Assembly: GCF_000701345.1 (NCBI RefSeq)
Contig: NZ_JNIJ01000005.1
Coordinates: 124,001-188,000, forward strand
Reading direction: 5' to 3'
DNA from: Bradyrhizobium sp. URHD0069
GTDB taxonomy: Bacteria > Pseudomonadota > Alphaproteobacteria > Rhizobiales > Xanthobacteraceae
Length of the DNA stretch: 64,000 bases
Translations under genes and position numbers: made by a program
The notes under the pieces: generated by a model
What the model was told of the DNA's origin: nothing
What the model saw: the letters and a program-made list of their open reading frames with translations, nothing else
Database searches by the model: none
Shown: in pieces, positions 9,150 through 17,510 of the stretch
How the letters are laid out: every line of letters starts with the position of its first letter
Position numbering within the stretch: position 1 is the stretch's first letter

Positions 9150-9328
9150 CACGGCCACAGTGGGAACCTTAAGCACCGCATGGATGCGGCGTTGATCGGG
9201 CCTATCAACGATTCGTTAAGATTCGGTCTCTTGGCGTCATCCCGGCGACCGCCGCGACCCATAGTTACCGTTGTTGCAGAAGGTGTTTGCGAGCGCGAAA
9301 AGCCACCGTTCGCCGGGACGATGGGGCG

Positions 9329-10168
9329 CTAGTTCAAATTGACATTGAATTCGTAGGGGCGCTCGCTGCCGACAAGCGTCAATTTGAGCGCCGCACCTTC
9401 GGGGTTCACACCGGGAGGTACGCCATCAAGCTGAAAGGCGAAGCGCTTGACCCCGGGCGGACTGTGTTCGAGCAGTTTCGGAACCGGCAGCGCCCAGTCC
9501 GGCGTGGGTCCTTCGACAAACAGGTTGACCTTCCTGGCGTCGGGGACGGCCACATCGACCAGCACCGTGGATTTGCCCTCGCGCTTGACGTCAAGGATGG
9601 TCACCGGGTTGGGGTCGCCGACATTGGCCGGCTTGGGCACCGTGTCCAGCGCTGCGAACAGCGCGCTGTCCTCGGTACTCGCCACGCTGGCGATGGCGAG
9701 TTCAGCATTGGCTTCAACGGGAATGCACAGTTTCTCACAGACCGCATAATGGATATCGACGCGAAGCGTCACCGGCTTGTCGGCATTTTTCGCGACGATC
9801 CGCAGCGGCAGCACGACCTGATGTTGATAACCTAGCGAGTGGCCGCCGGCGCCGTCGTCAAATTTCATCGGGGCCGGCCACAGAACGGTCACGGCCTCGA
9901 TATTTTCCGATTTGGAGAAGTCGAAGCGCGGCGGCACGCCGGAATCGCCGGGCGTCCGCCAGTAGGTTTTCCATCCCGGCTCCAACTGGAAGGCGATACC
10001 GCCCAGCAGCACCGCGCCGCTGCGCGAACCCGCCAGCAGCCGCACCGCGGAATGTGCATCCCGTTGCCAGGGCGAGGCATCCTGGGCGTGAGCCTCGATC
10101 TCCAGCGACGACGCCAGCACAATTGCGGCAAAGCCGAGCGCGGCGCGCATGGGAACCATGACCATCAT
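9329..10168 (-). CDS. Secreted DsbD N-terminal-domain-like protein
   Basis: Protein of about 279 aa (or 273 from the ATG at 10150) with a signal peptide ending near EAHAQDA. It corresponds to the periplasmic N-terminal domain of DsbD/ScsB: the segments GGIAFQLEPGWKTYWRTPGD and HYAVCEKLCIPVEA contain the CxxxC pair used by that family in thiol-disulfide exchange. It lacks the membrane and thioredoxin domains of full DsbD, so it is a stand-alone version. It is divergent from yqgE with about 136 nt between them. Confidence 0.85.
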   Translation of the reverse strand: MMVMVPMRAALGFAAIVLASSLEIEAHAQDASPWQRDAHSAVRLLAGSRSGAVLLGGIAFQLEPGWKTYWRTPGDSGVPPRFDFSKSENIEAVTVLWPAPMKFDDGAGGHSLGYQHQVVLPLRIVAKNADKPVTLRVDIHYAVCEKLCIPVEANAELAIASVASTEDSALFAALDTVPKPANVGDPNPVTILDVKREGKSTVLVDVAVPDARKVNLFVEGPTPDWALPVPKLLEHSPPGVKRFAFQLDGVPPGVNPEGAALKLTLVGSERPYEFNVNLN

Positions 10169-10304
10169 GAGACGTCTTTACAGGCAAGCGAGGGTGCAAA
10201 CCATTGAATTGCTTGTGATGCAATTCTGGATGCGGCGAGATGCTTGATTGACAGAACCGGTACCCGATATCAGGATGCGCATCAACACTTAGAGGCCTTT
10301 GCGG

Positions 10305-10952
10305 ATGGATCCTGAAGGCAAAACACCAAGGACTGTTCGCCGCGAAGGCGACGAACCTGGCGATAGCTCGTCCGATCGCGGTTATCTCGACGGTCAGCTG
10401 CTGATCGCGATGCCGGTCATGGGCGATCCGCGCTTCGAGCGCTCGGTGATCTATCTCTGCGCGCATTCTTCCGAAGGCGCCATGGGCATCATCGTTAATC
10501 GCCCTGCCGGCAGCATCGACTTTCCCGAATTGCTGGTGCAGCTCGACATCATCAAGAAGGCCGACCAGATAAAGCTGCCGGAAAACGCCGAGACCATGAA
10601 GGTGCTGAAGGGCGGCCCGGTCGAGACCGGCCGCGGCTTCGTGCTGCATTCGAGCGATTTCTTTATCAAGGATGCGACTCTGAAGATCGATGACGGAATT
10701 TGCCTGACCGCCACCGTCGATATTCTTAAGGCGATCGCGAAAGGCGCCGGGCCGAAGCATGCGATCCTGGCGCTGGGCTATGCCGGCTGGGCGCCGGGAC
10801 AATTGGAAACCGAAATCCAGGACAACGGCTGGCTGCATTGCGACGCCGATCCGGACCTGATCTTCGGCGACGTCGAGGAAAAGTACCTGCGGGCGCTGCG
10901 CAAGATCGGAATCGATCCCGGCATGCTCTCGAACGAAGCCGGGCACGCGTAG
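10305..10952 (+). CDS. yqgE: YqgE/AlgH family protein
   Basis: Protein of 215 aa in the UPF0301 (YqgE/AlgH) family, whose biochemical role is unclear. Family blocks are present: [54 protein letters not shown] and [16 protein letters not shown]. The ATG at 10305 is used rather than the in-frame TTG two codons earlier. It stands alone on the plus strand, divergent from the DsbD-like gene and convergent with the dioxygenase. Confidence 0.92.
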   Translation: MDPEGKTPRTVRREGDEPGDSSSDRGYLDGQLLIAMPVMGDPRFERSVIYLCAHSSEGAMGIIVNRPAGSIDFPELLVQLDIIKKADQIKLPENAETMKVLKGGPVETGRGFVLHSSDFFIKDATLKIDDGICLTATVDILKAIAKGAGPKHAILALGYAGWAPGQLETEIQDNGWLHCDADPDLIFGDVEEKYLRALRKIGIDPGMLSNEAGHA

Positions 10953-11007
10953 TTAGCCCTGAAACAAATTGCCAATCGTCCCCGCGAACTTAGGGGCGAC
11001 TGGATGC

Positions 11008-11895
11008 CTACTCCGCCGCCTGCTGTGCAACGGTCGGCGCGGTGCCGGCGACCGTGGCGCGGCGCATGTCGCGCGGCTGCGACTGGTCGTAGCGCCGCAC
11101 GCGGTGCATGGTCTGGCGATTGTCCCACATCACGAGATCATGCACGGTCCATTTGTGAACGCGGACGAATTCTGGCTTCGTGGCGTGCTCGGTAAGATCG
11201 CGCAGCAACAGCCGCGCCTCCGGCATGCTCATGCCGACGATGGCGCCGGCATGCGACGACAGATACAGCGATTTGCGGCGGTGCACCGGATGCGTGCGCA
11301 CCAACCGCTGCAGCACCGGCTTGAACATCTCTTTTTCTTCCTCGGTGTAGTCGAGAAAGCCGAGCGAGCCGCGCGAGTACATCAGCGAATGCTCGCAGAT
11401 CAAATCCTCGATTTCGGCCTTGGTCTCGTCATCGAGCGCGTCATACGCTGCGCGCATGTCGGCGAATTCGGTGTTGCCGCCCTTGGGGTTCACTACGCGC
11501 GCCGACAGCAGGGAAAATTTCGCCGGAATGGGGCGGAACGAACTGTCGGAATGCCACAGGCAATTGCCGAGATTGAACAAATGAGGGCGGCTGTCGCGCG
11601 GCAGCGGCTTGCCGTCCTTGCCGAGGTTGGAGACGTCGTTGAGGCCGGTATTAAGCCGAGAATCCTGCGGCTTGACTATATTGCCGCCATGCGGATTTTC
11701 GCGTTCGCCAAAATTCAGCGCGAACGCCATCTGCTGTTCGTCAGTGATGTCCTGATCGCGGAACAACAGCACGGCGTATTTATCCATGCCGGCTTCGATG
11801 TCGGCGGCCTCCTGTGGGGTCAGCGGCTTTCGCAAATCGACGCCGGACACCTCGCCGAAAAAATGCGGGTGAAGCTGCCGGATCAAGACGGTCAT
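11008..11895 (-). CDS. TauD/TfdA-family Fe(II)/2-oxoglutarate dioxygenase
   Basis: Non-heme iron dioxygenase of 295 aa. The iron ligands fit LWHSDSSF (H-x-D) and the distal His in TMHRVRRY, and the 2-oxoglutarate arginine fits RDMRRATV. The overall sequence resembles the TfdA-alpha-like branch that hydroxylates aryloxyacetic acids rather than taurine, but the substrate cannot be fixed by reading. No other aromatic degradation genes are beside it. Downstream is yqgE, convergent. Upstream is a decayed SDR remnant on the opposite strand. Confidence 0.88.
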   Translation of the reverse strand: MTVLIRQLHPHFFGEVSGVDLRKPLTPQEAADIEAGMDKYAVLLFRDQDITDEQQMAFALNFGERENPHGGNIVKPQDSRLNTGLNDVSNLGKDGKPLPRDSRPHLFNLGNCLWHSDSSFRPIPAKFSLLSARVVNPKGGNTEFADMRAAYDALDDETKAEIEDLICEHSLMYSRGSLGFLDYTEEEKEMFKPVLQRLVRTHPVHRRKSLYLSSHAGAIVGMSMPEARLLLRDLTEHATKPEFVRVHKWTVHDLVMWDNRQTMHRVRRYDQSQPRDMRRATVAGTAPTVAQQAAE

Positions 11896-11960
11896 GGCGT
11901 TTCCCCTGATCGAGACGAGCGGTTGCTCCGCTCTGTGGGTAAAAAACTACTTCCGGGCGT

Positions 11961-12142
11961 CGCGATGTCAACGTTGCAGCGACGGCAGATCCGAAGCGGC
12001 TCGAAGGCGCAATCGAGCGGATACCGCTGAAACGGCCGGGAACTTCGGCCGCATGGCGGGCGCGGCGCTGTTTCTGGCGTCACCGCTGGCCTCCTGCATC
12101 GTCGGCCAAACCATGGTGGTCGACGGCGGACTGATTCTTTAA
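11961..12142 (+). pseudogene. 3' remnant of an SDR oxidoreductase
   Basis: One frame reads DPKRLEGAIERIPLKRPGTS (11988-12047). The next frame then continues as MAGAALFLASPLASCIVGQT and ends VVDGGLIL at a TAA (12140-12142). Together these give the C-terminal 55 or so residues of a short-chain dehydrogenase, including the family's VDGG end. A single missing base near 12050 separates the halves, and no Rossmann fold or catalytic YxxxK exists upstream. The rest of the 369-nt gap holds only a palindromic repeat. Confidence 0.8.
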
Positions 12143-12195
12143 GCGCCGGAACTGTAATGGGCCTGATCGGTTAGCTCCCCCGAGAATCATCTCAG

Positions 12196-12245
12196 GGCGC
12201 GTATTTCCGCGAAAGGGAAACCGGTTTTGCGAACAGATACGCGCC
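12196..12245. repeat. Palindromic repeat, AACCGGTTT family
   Basis: The ends GGCGCGTAT and ATACGCGCC are perfect inverted repeats around a core with GGGAAACCGGTTTTGCG. Elements with this core and varied outer arms recur at 37839-37905 and 62738-62784. It is non-coding and sits just upstream of the CsbD-like gene. Confidence 0.65.
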
Positions 12246-12264
12246 GAACAACAAGGAGATCGCG

Positions 12265-12633
12265 ATGGACAAGGATCGGATAGCTGGCTCGGCAAAGGAT
12301 TTCGCCGGTAAAGTCGAGGGCACTGTCGGCGATGCGGTGGGTGACGCGAAGACTCAGGCTTCGGGTCGCGCCCGTGAGGCCGAAGGCGCGGTGCAGAATC
12401 TGTACGGCCAAGCCAAAGATGCCGCGCGCGAAGCTACTGATACCGCCGCCGGCTACGCCAAGGACGTCTATGAGTCGAGCGGCGACACGTTCCGCGACGG
12501 CTCCCAAGCCGTAGCGAAAAGGGTGCAGGAAAATCCGCTCGGTGCGCTGCTGGTCGCGGGCGGCATCGGCTTCGCGCTGGCCATGATGATGACGCGCCCG
12601 CCGCGCCGCCCACCGCAGCGCTGGCGGTATTAG
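12265..12633 (+). CDS. CsbD-like stress protein with C-terminal membrane anchor
   Basis: Small 122-aa protein. The N-terminal half (MDKDRIAGSAKDFAGKVEG) is CsbD-like: hydrophilic, Ala/Gly-rich and helical with 11-residue-like repeats. The C-terminus QENPLGALLVAGGIGFALAM followed by a basic tail resembles the ElaB/YgaM/DUF883 inner-membrane anchor. CsbD proteins are commonly induced by general stress, so that role is inferred. AAGGAG precedes the ATG. Confidence 0.85.
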   Translation: MDKDRIAGSAKDFAGKVEGTVGDAVGDAKTQASGRAREAEGAVQNLYGQAKDAAREATDTAAGYAKDVYESSGDTFRDGSQAVAKRVQENPLGALLVAGGIGFALAMMMTRPPRRPPQRWRY

Positions 12634-12649
12634 GGGTAAAGAGCACCGC

Positions 12650-12749
12650 TCGTCATCCTGGGGAGCAGCCACTTGGCCGCGCTCGAAGGATACGACAGAT
12701 GCGGCCTCATGGAGAGACGCGCCACGACGCGCTCCGCTCCATGAGGTCT
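12650..12749. repeat. Intergenic repeat (CGTCATCCTGGGGAGC...CTCCATGAGG)
   Basis: Non-coding palindromic sequence with inverted GCCTCATGGAG...CTCCATGAGG at the right-hand end and a CGTCATCCTG left end. It belongs to the same loose family as 7684-7773 and 40328-40432. Confidence 0.6.
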
Positions 12750-12753
12750 CGGT

Positions 12754-14406
12754 TCAGCGCCCGAAAAAGCCCGAAAACCACGCCGACGGTCCGACATTGC
12801 CCGGCGGGCGCGGAACATCCGGCCCGCGCGGTGGGGCCAGTTGGCGCGGCGCGTTGCCAAATCCGAAAAACTCCCGCGGCGACGGCGAGGCCGACTGAAT
12901 CGGACGAAGCTTCTTCGGCTTCGGCGGTGCCGCCGGTGGGCCCAGAGCGCCAACCGTTTCATCCGGTGAGACGGAAGCCACCGGCGTTTCGCCCTTGGCC
13001 TGTTCGCGGCCGACTTCGCGGCGCGGCCAGACAAAATCGTCGGCGCGGCCGGCGGGCGGCGCAAGCGGCTCGCCCTTGACCAGCGTGCGCGCCGCAAGTG
13101 CATCGACCGCCGCCGGACGCGAACCGGCGCCGCCGAGTAATTGATCGGTGCCGACAGAGGAGGCCACCAGCGGCAGGATCGGCCCGGCCAGCGGGCGCGG
13201 CGCCGGCTGACCCGGCAGCGCATTGGCGTCCGGCGTTGCCGGTTCGCTCGGCAGCTCGATCGGGGCCGACCGCCCCGCCAAGAGCCGTGTGATCTCGCGC
13301 TCGACATAGTGCGCGAGCTTGCGTGCGCCGGCTCTCGTGAAATACACGCCATCCTGGGAGCGCAGCCGGCGGATCTGGCCCTCGAAGTCCGGGCCCTGCT
13401 GCAGGAAGCGGCCGGCTTCGTCGACAAATCCGTCCCAGACATCGACATAGGTGATGCCGGCCTTGCCGGCGGCGTCGCGATATAGCGAATCCAGGAACAA
13501 CGTGTCCGCCGTCGCCTTGGTCCCGCGCACGGCGGGAAGCCCGACCCACAGCACCGGCACACCCTTGGATTTCAACACGCCGATCATCTCTTCGATTTTC
13601 TTGGTGTAGAGCTCGACCCAGCGTTCCTCGCGAAACTCATAAAGGCCGTTCGGTGAGCGCGCGCTTTTCTCCGGCGCTATCACCGGCGGCGCATCGCCGT
13701 TGTCGGCGGCATCGTCCGGCGACAATTCGGCATCGGCCGCCTTGTCCTCGGGCTTTCCGGCGGCGTTGGTTGCGCCGTCCGGCTTCGCGCCGGATTTCGT
13801 GTCGGAAGGCTTGGCATCCGGTTTGGCCTTGGCGTCCTTCTTGTCGGCTGCCGGCTCGCGCATTGCGACGCGGTCGTTGAGGCCGAGCATCACGACGATG
13901 GCGTCCGCCTTCTCGGTCGCGAGAATGCCCCGGGCCGCAGCGGCCCAGTCGGCCGGCTCGCCCTTGGGCTGATATTTGATGAGGCCCGAAACGGTCTTGT
14001 GCTTGCGGATCACGCCCATGTCCGGCTGTTCGGCGTAGGCGTCCTCGAGACCATAGGCGAGCCAGTCCGCCATCCCGTCGCCGAGCACCAGCACGTTGCG
14101 CTCCGGCACGGTGTCCCGCTTCTCGGGCGGCGGCGCCTTGGAAAAATTCTCCACCCGCTTCGGCGCCTGCTGCTGGTATGGCGCGAAGAAATCGCCGCCG
14201 AACCAGCCACCGCCGCCGCCGCGTGGTAGCGGCGCCGGCGGCCGTGGCGGTCCGCCGAAATTTCCGAAATTTCCGAAATTGCCAAAATTGAAAAACTGCG
14301 CGGAAGCCGGCCCGACGATCCCCAGCAACAGCGCGACCGCAACGGCCAGCACGATCAGCGGGCCGCTTTCAGTGAACACCCGGAAAAAGGATTTTGGTTT
14401 CGACAT
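12754..14406 (-). CDS. DUF459 / SGNH-hydrolase-fold secreted protein
   Basis: Protein of 550 aa with an N-terminal hydrophobic signal-anchor (SGPLIVLAVAVALLLGIVGP), a low-complexity Pro/Gly segment and a central SGNH-like DUF459 domain. Block I reads VLVLGDGMADWLAYGL, so the position of the classical catalytic Ser (GDS) is Gly. Block III is MLGLNDR. The late block reads DGVYFTRAG, with Tyr where many SGNH enzymes have His. An insertion rich in Lys/Asp/Ala and a long Pro-rich C-terminus flank the domain. The ATG at 14406 is chosen because it begins the signal-anchor. The changed residues make enzymatic activity uncertain. Confidence 0.85.
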   Translation of the reverse strand: MSKPKSFFRVFTESGPLIVLAVAVALLLGIVGPASAQFFNFGNFGNFGNFGGPPRPPAPLPRGGGGGWFGGDFFAPYQQQAPKRVENFSKAPPPEKRDTVPERNVLVLGDGMADWLAYGLEDAYAEQPDMGVIRKHKTVSGLIKYQPKGEPADWAAAARGILATEKADAIVVMLGLNDRVAMREPAADKKDAKAKPDAKPSDTKSGAKPDGATNAAGKPEDKAADAELSPDDAADNGDAPPVIAPEKSARSPNGLYEFREERWVELYTKKIEEMIGVLKSKGVPVLWVGLPAVRGTKATADTLFLDSLYRDAAGKAGITYVDVWDGFVDEAGRFLQQGPDFEGQIRRLRSQDGVYFTRAGARKLAHYVEREITRLLAGRSAPIELPSEPATPDANALPGQPAPRPLAGPILPLVASSVGTDQLLGGAGSRPAAVDALAARTLVKGEPLAPPAGRADDFVWPRREVGREQAKGETPVASVSPDETVGALGPPAAPPKPKKLRPIQSASPSPREFFGFGNAPRQLAPPRGPDVPRPPGNVGPSAWFSGFFGR

Positions 14407-14564
14407 GCGCTCGGTCGCAGTTGATCGTCTGGTGATCACTATAATAGCGGAATCGGGCCGCAAGCGGGCATACTTTCCCTCATAAGGGAGCATCAGCCGC
14501 CGCCGTCAAGGGCGCCGCGCAAATGTCATCAACAAGGTTACTTTCGGGGACCGGAAGGTTGGTT

Positions 14565-15991
14565 TTACCGCCTCCGGAGCCGCTCCAGCACGTCGGAGGA
14601 GGCAAATCCGTCCGCAGGGGCCCCGATCGAGGCCTGGAAGCCGCGCAGGGCCTCCCGCGTCAGACCGCCGAACTGGCCGTCCGGAACGCCGCGATAGAAG
14701 CCGCGCTGCGCCAGAAGCTGCTGCAGTTCCAGCCGCTCGGCGCGTGACAACTCCCGTTCCTGCCGCGGCCAGGGCTGCACGAACGGCGCGCCGCCGCGCA
14801 AGCGGTCGGCGAAATGGCCGATCGCCAGCGCATAGGCTTCCGCCGGGTTGTATTTCATGATTACCCGGAAATTCTGCAGCATCAGGAAGCCCGGGCCCTC
14901 GGCGCCGGCGGGCGCCAGCAGATAGGCTTTGTCGGTGGGGTGCGGGAACGGCTGCCCGCCGGCGCGCTTGAGCCCGAGATGCTCCCACTGCGCAATCGTC
15001 ATCGCCTTGGCGCGGTCCGCCAGCATGTAGTTGAAGCCGGCAGGCAACACGACCTCATAGCCCCAGGTCTGGCCGGTCTGCCAGCCGTCCCTTTTCAGGT
15101 TGTTGGCGGTGGAGGCGATCAGGTCGGCAGGGCTATCGACCACGTCGCGGCGGCCGTCGCCGTCGGCATCCACCGCGTAGCGCTTGAATGCAGTCGGCAT
15201 GAATTGTGTCGGCCCGAAAGCGCCGGCCCAGGAGCCGCGCATCTGTTCGGGGCGCAAATCGCCGCGATGCAGGATTTCCAGCGCCGAGAGGAATTCATCC
15301 CTGAAATATTTCTGGCGGCGGCCGACGCAGGCGAGCGTCGCGGTGGATTGCAGCACGCTGCGATCGCCGATCTGGGTGGAGTAGTTCGACTCGATGCCCC
15401 AGATCGCGGCGAGCGCGTAGCGGTCGACGCCATAGGTTTTTTCCACCGCCTCGAACTGCGGCCTGTATTTGGCGAGGATCTCGCGGCCTTTTGCCAGGCG
15501 ATTGTCGTTCACCAGGACGTCGAGATAATCCCAGATCGACTTGGTGAATTCCGGCTGCGAGTCCATCAAATCCATGATGCGCAGATCGGGCGTAAGGTCT
15601 GCGGTGAAGCGCTGGAAGCTTGCTTGCGAAATGTTGCGCGCGCGGCGTCCGGCCACATCGAAGCAACGCAATGGTCGAAACTCGCCGCCGCCTCGCGGAT
15701 CGCGCTTGCGGTCATCAGCGGATGGCCGGAGGCGCCGTCCTCGCCGCTCCAGGGCGGTGGCGCGCTGCTCGCAGCCGGCGCGCCCGGGGCCTGCGCCGAG
15801 GTGCCGGGCCGCTGACCTGATGGAGCGCTCTGGCCGCCCTTCGAAAGCGAGCCGCTGAAGATGTTGTCGAGGAAGCCCAAGGGGCCGCCCCCGCTCGACT
15901 GCGCGCGCGCCTCGCCGCACAGGAACAGCGCTGCGGCAAGGATAACGACACCGGTTCGCCTGTTTGCCAATAGTCCTGCCCGTCGCATCAT
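14565..15991 (-). CDS. Lytic murein transglycosylase, interrupted by a single frameshift
   Basis: Periplasmic MltB-type lytic transglycosylase that cleaves peptidoglycan glycan strands. The signal peptide and N-terminus (MMRRAGLLANRRTGVVILAA, through FDHCVASMWPDAAR) lie in one frame. The catalytic domain continues in another (NISQASFQRFTADLTPDLRI, then AIWGIESNYSTQIGD with the catalytic Glu) and ends in a peptidoglycan-binding domain (LQQLLAQRGFYRGVPDGQFGG). One extra base within the CG run at 15635-15645 would rejoin them as AARRNISQ. It is either an assembly error or a real disabling mutation. No start near the break would give a secreted catalytic product. Confidence 0.85.
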
Positions 15992-16197
15992 GTTCCCACC
16001 GCACTCCGGAATATCCCGCTTTCAGGAGGTGTCGTCACCATTTCAATTGGTTTAACAAAGGTGAGATTTGTTGCCGATTCTTGGCATTTCTTAAAGCGAG
16101 GGGACCGCCCTCCACACATCCGCCTTTGTTCCCGGCTGCAAAGCGGCTACCACCGTGCGAACCAACGCACCTCTCTTGGAAGCACCCCGACAGCCAC

Positions 16198-17082
16198 ATG
16201 AAAATCCGCAAAGCCGTCTTCCCGGTCGCCGGTCTCGGCACCCGCGTCCTGCCCGCCACCAAGGCGATGCCGAAGGAAATGCTGACCATCGTCGACAAGC
16301 CGCTGATCCAGTATGTGGTCGACGAGGCCAAAGAGGCCGGCATCGAGCATTTCATCTTCGTCACCGGCCGCAACAAGGGCGTCATCGAGGACCATTTCGA
16401 CCGGATGTTCGAACTTGACGCCACGCTCGCCGCGCGCGGCAAGAAGGCCGAGATGGAGATTTTGGCGCGCGACCAGCCTGAAGCGGGCGCCATGAGTTTT
16501 ACACGGCAGCAGGCGCCGCACGGCCTCGGCCACGCCGTGTGGTGCGCGCGCGACATTGTGGGCAATGAGCCGTTCGCGGTGGTGCTGCCGGACGAGCTGG
16601 TGCTGAACACGCCGGGTTGCCTCGCACAGATGATCGAGGCCGCCAGCCAGCTCGGCGACAAATCCAACCTGATCGCGGTGGAAGAAGTGCCCGCGCATCT
16701 TACGCATCAGTACGGCATCTGCGGCGTCGGCAAACGCCACCGCCACGGCAACATGTTCGAGATTGACGGCATGGTGGAAAAGCCGCCCAAGGGCACTGCG
16801 CCGTCCAATCTGTCGATCACCGGGCGTTACATCCTGCAGCCGGAAATCTTCAAAATACTGGAAACGCAGGAGCGCGGCGCCGGCGGCGAGATTCAGCTGA
16901 CCGACGCCATGATCGGCCTTTCAAAAACCCAAAGCTTCTACGGCGTGGAGTTCGAGGGTGAGCGGCACGATTGCGGCTCCAAGGCCGGCTTCCTCCGCGC
17001 CAACATCGCCTACGCCATGGCGCGCGACGATTTGCGCGACGGCTTGCGCGCGGAGATGAAGAAGTATCTGGACCTTCCGTGA
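16198..17082 (+). CDS. galU: UTP-glucose-1-phosphate uridylyltransferase
   Basis: Cytoplasmic enzyme of 294 aa that makes UDP-glucose from UTP and glucose-1-phosphate for cell-surface polysaccharides. The nucleotide-binding signature FPVAGLGTRVLPATKAMPKE opens the protein, and VVDEAKEAGIEHFIFVTGR and VEKPPKGTAPSNLSITGRYI are typical of GalU. The frame is open from 15964, but the family N-terminus begins at the ATG at 16198. The stop overlaps the GTG start of the next small gene (GTGA). Confidence 0.95.
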   Translation: MKIRKAVFPVAGLGTRVLPATKAMPKEMLTIVDKPLIQYVVDEAKEAGIEHFIFVTGRNKGVIEDHFDRMFELDATLAARGKKAEMEILARDQPEAGAMSFTRQQAPHGLGHAVWCARDIVGNEPFAVVLPDELVLNTPGCLAQMIEAASQLGDKSNLIAVEEVPAHLTHQYGICGVGKRHRHGNMFEIDGMVEKPPKGTAPSNLSITGRYILQPEIFKILETQERGAGGEIQLTDAMIGLSKTQSFYGVEFEGERHDCGSKAGFLRANIAYAMARDDLRDGLRAEMKKYLDLP

Positions 17083-17363
17083 ACGATTACGACGCGCTGC
17101 GCGATTATCTGAAGAAGCAGACGCTTTCTGAGTTCGTGCTGACCTTCGAGCAGATCGAGGAGATCATCGACGCGGCGCTGCCGCGCGCGTCGCATCGCGC
17201 GTCGTGGTGGGAGACGCTGCGCAGCCCGCAGGAAAAGATGCCGCAGCGCGAAGCCTGCCTGGCCGGCGGCTACATCGCCACACGGCTCACGGATGGGAAG
17301 AGCGTGCGGTTCAAGCGGATGCCCCAACACACTCGTCGTCCCCGCGAAAGCGGGGAGCCATAA
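17079..17363 (+). CDS. Small conserved protein coupled to galU (DUF7662-like)
   Basis: Protein of 94 aa starting at a GTG that overlaps the galU stop, so it is translationally coupled. The segments YDALRDYLKKQT, LTFEQIEEIIDAALP and ASHRASWWET match the small DUF7662-type domain, whose function is unknown. The last ten or so residues (HTRRPRESGEP) are encoded by an intergenic palindrome (CCCCGCGAAAGCGGGG), so the ancestral stop was probably replaced by the repeat. The family assignment is from memory of motifs. Confidence 0.7.
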   Translation: MNDYDALRDYLKKQTLSEFVLTFEQIEEIIDAALPRASHRASWWETLRSPQEKMPQREACLAGGYIATRLTDGKSVRFKRMPQHTRRPRESGEP

Positions 17364-17510
17364 CGACCATCGCTTGTTGTCGCATCAGATAGCGGCCAGA
17401 GCTTTTGCAATAAAAAAGCCTGTGGTTATGGGGCCGGCTCGCGCGGAGCCTGTCATCGGGCCGGCCGAAGGCCGGACCCGTTGGCTTGGCCGGGACGACG
17501 ACTATTAACT
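17333..17510. repeat. Two intergenic palindromes downstream of galU
   Basis: CGTCGTCCCCGCGAAAGCGGGGAGCC (left, about 17334-17359) and a second element with GAGCCTGTCATCGGGCCGGCCGAAGGCCGGACCCG (about 17446-17480) ending in GGCCGGGACGACGAC. The first is read through as the C-terminus of the small gene. Close relatives of the second lie at 44828-44885 and 49153-49208. Confidence 0.7.

Noticed and set aside
7803..9332. Long open frame of 509 codons on the plus strand
   Set aside because: It is antisense to the flippase gene. Its translation is rich in Arg, His, Asp and Gln with no recognisable domain, as expected for a GC-rich shadow frame.
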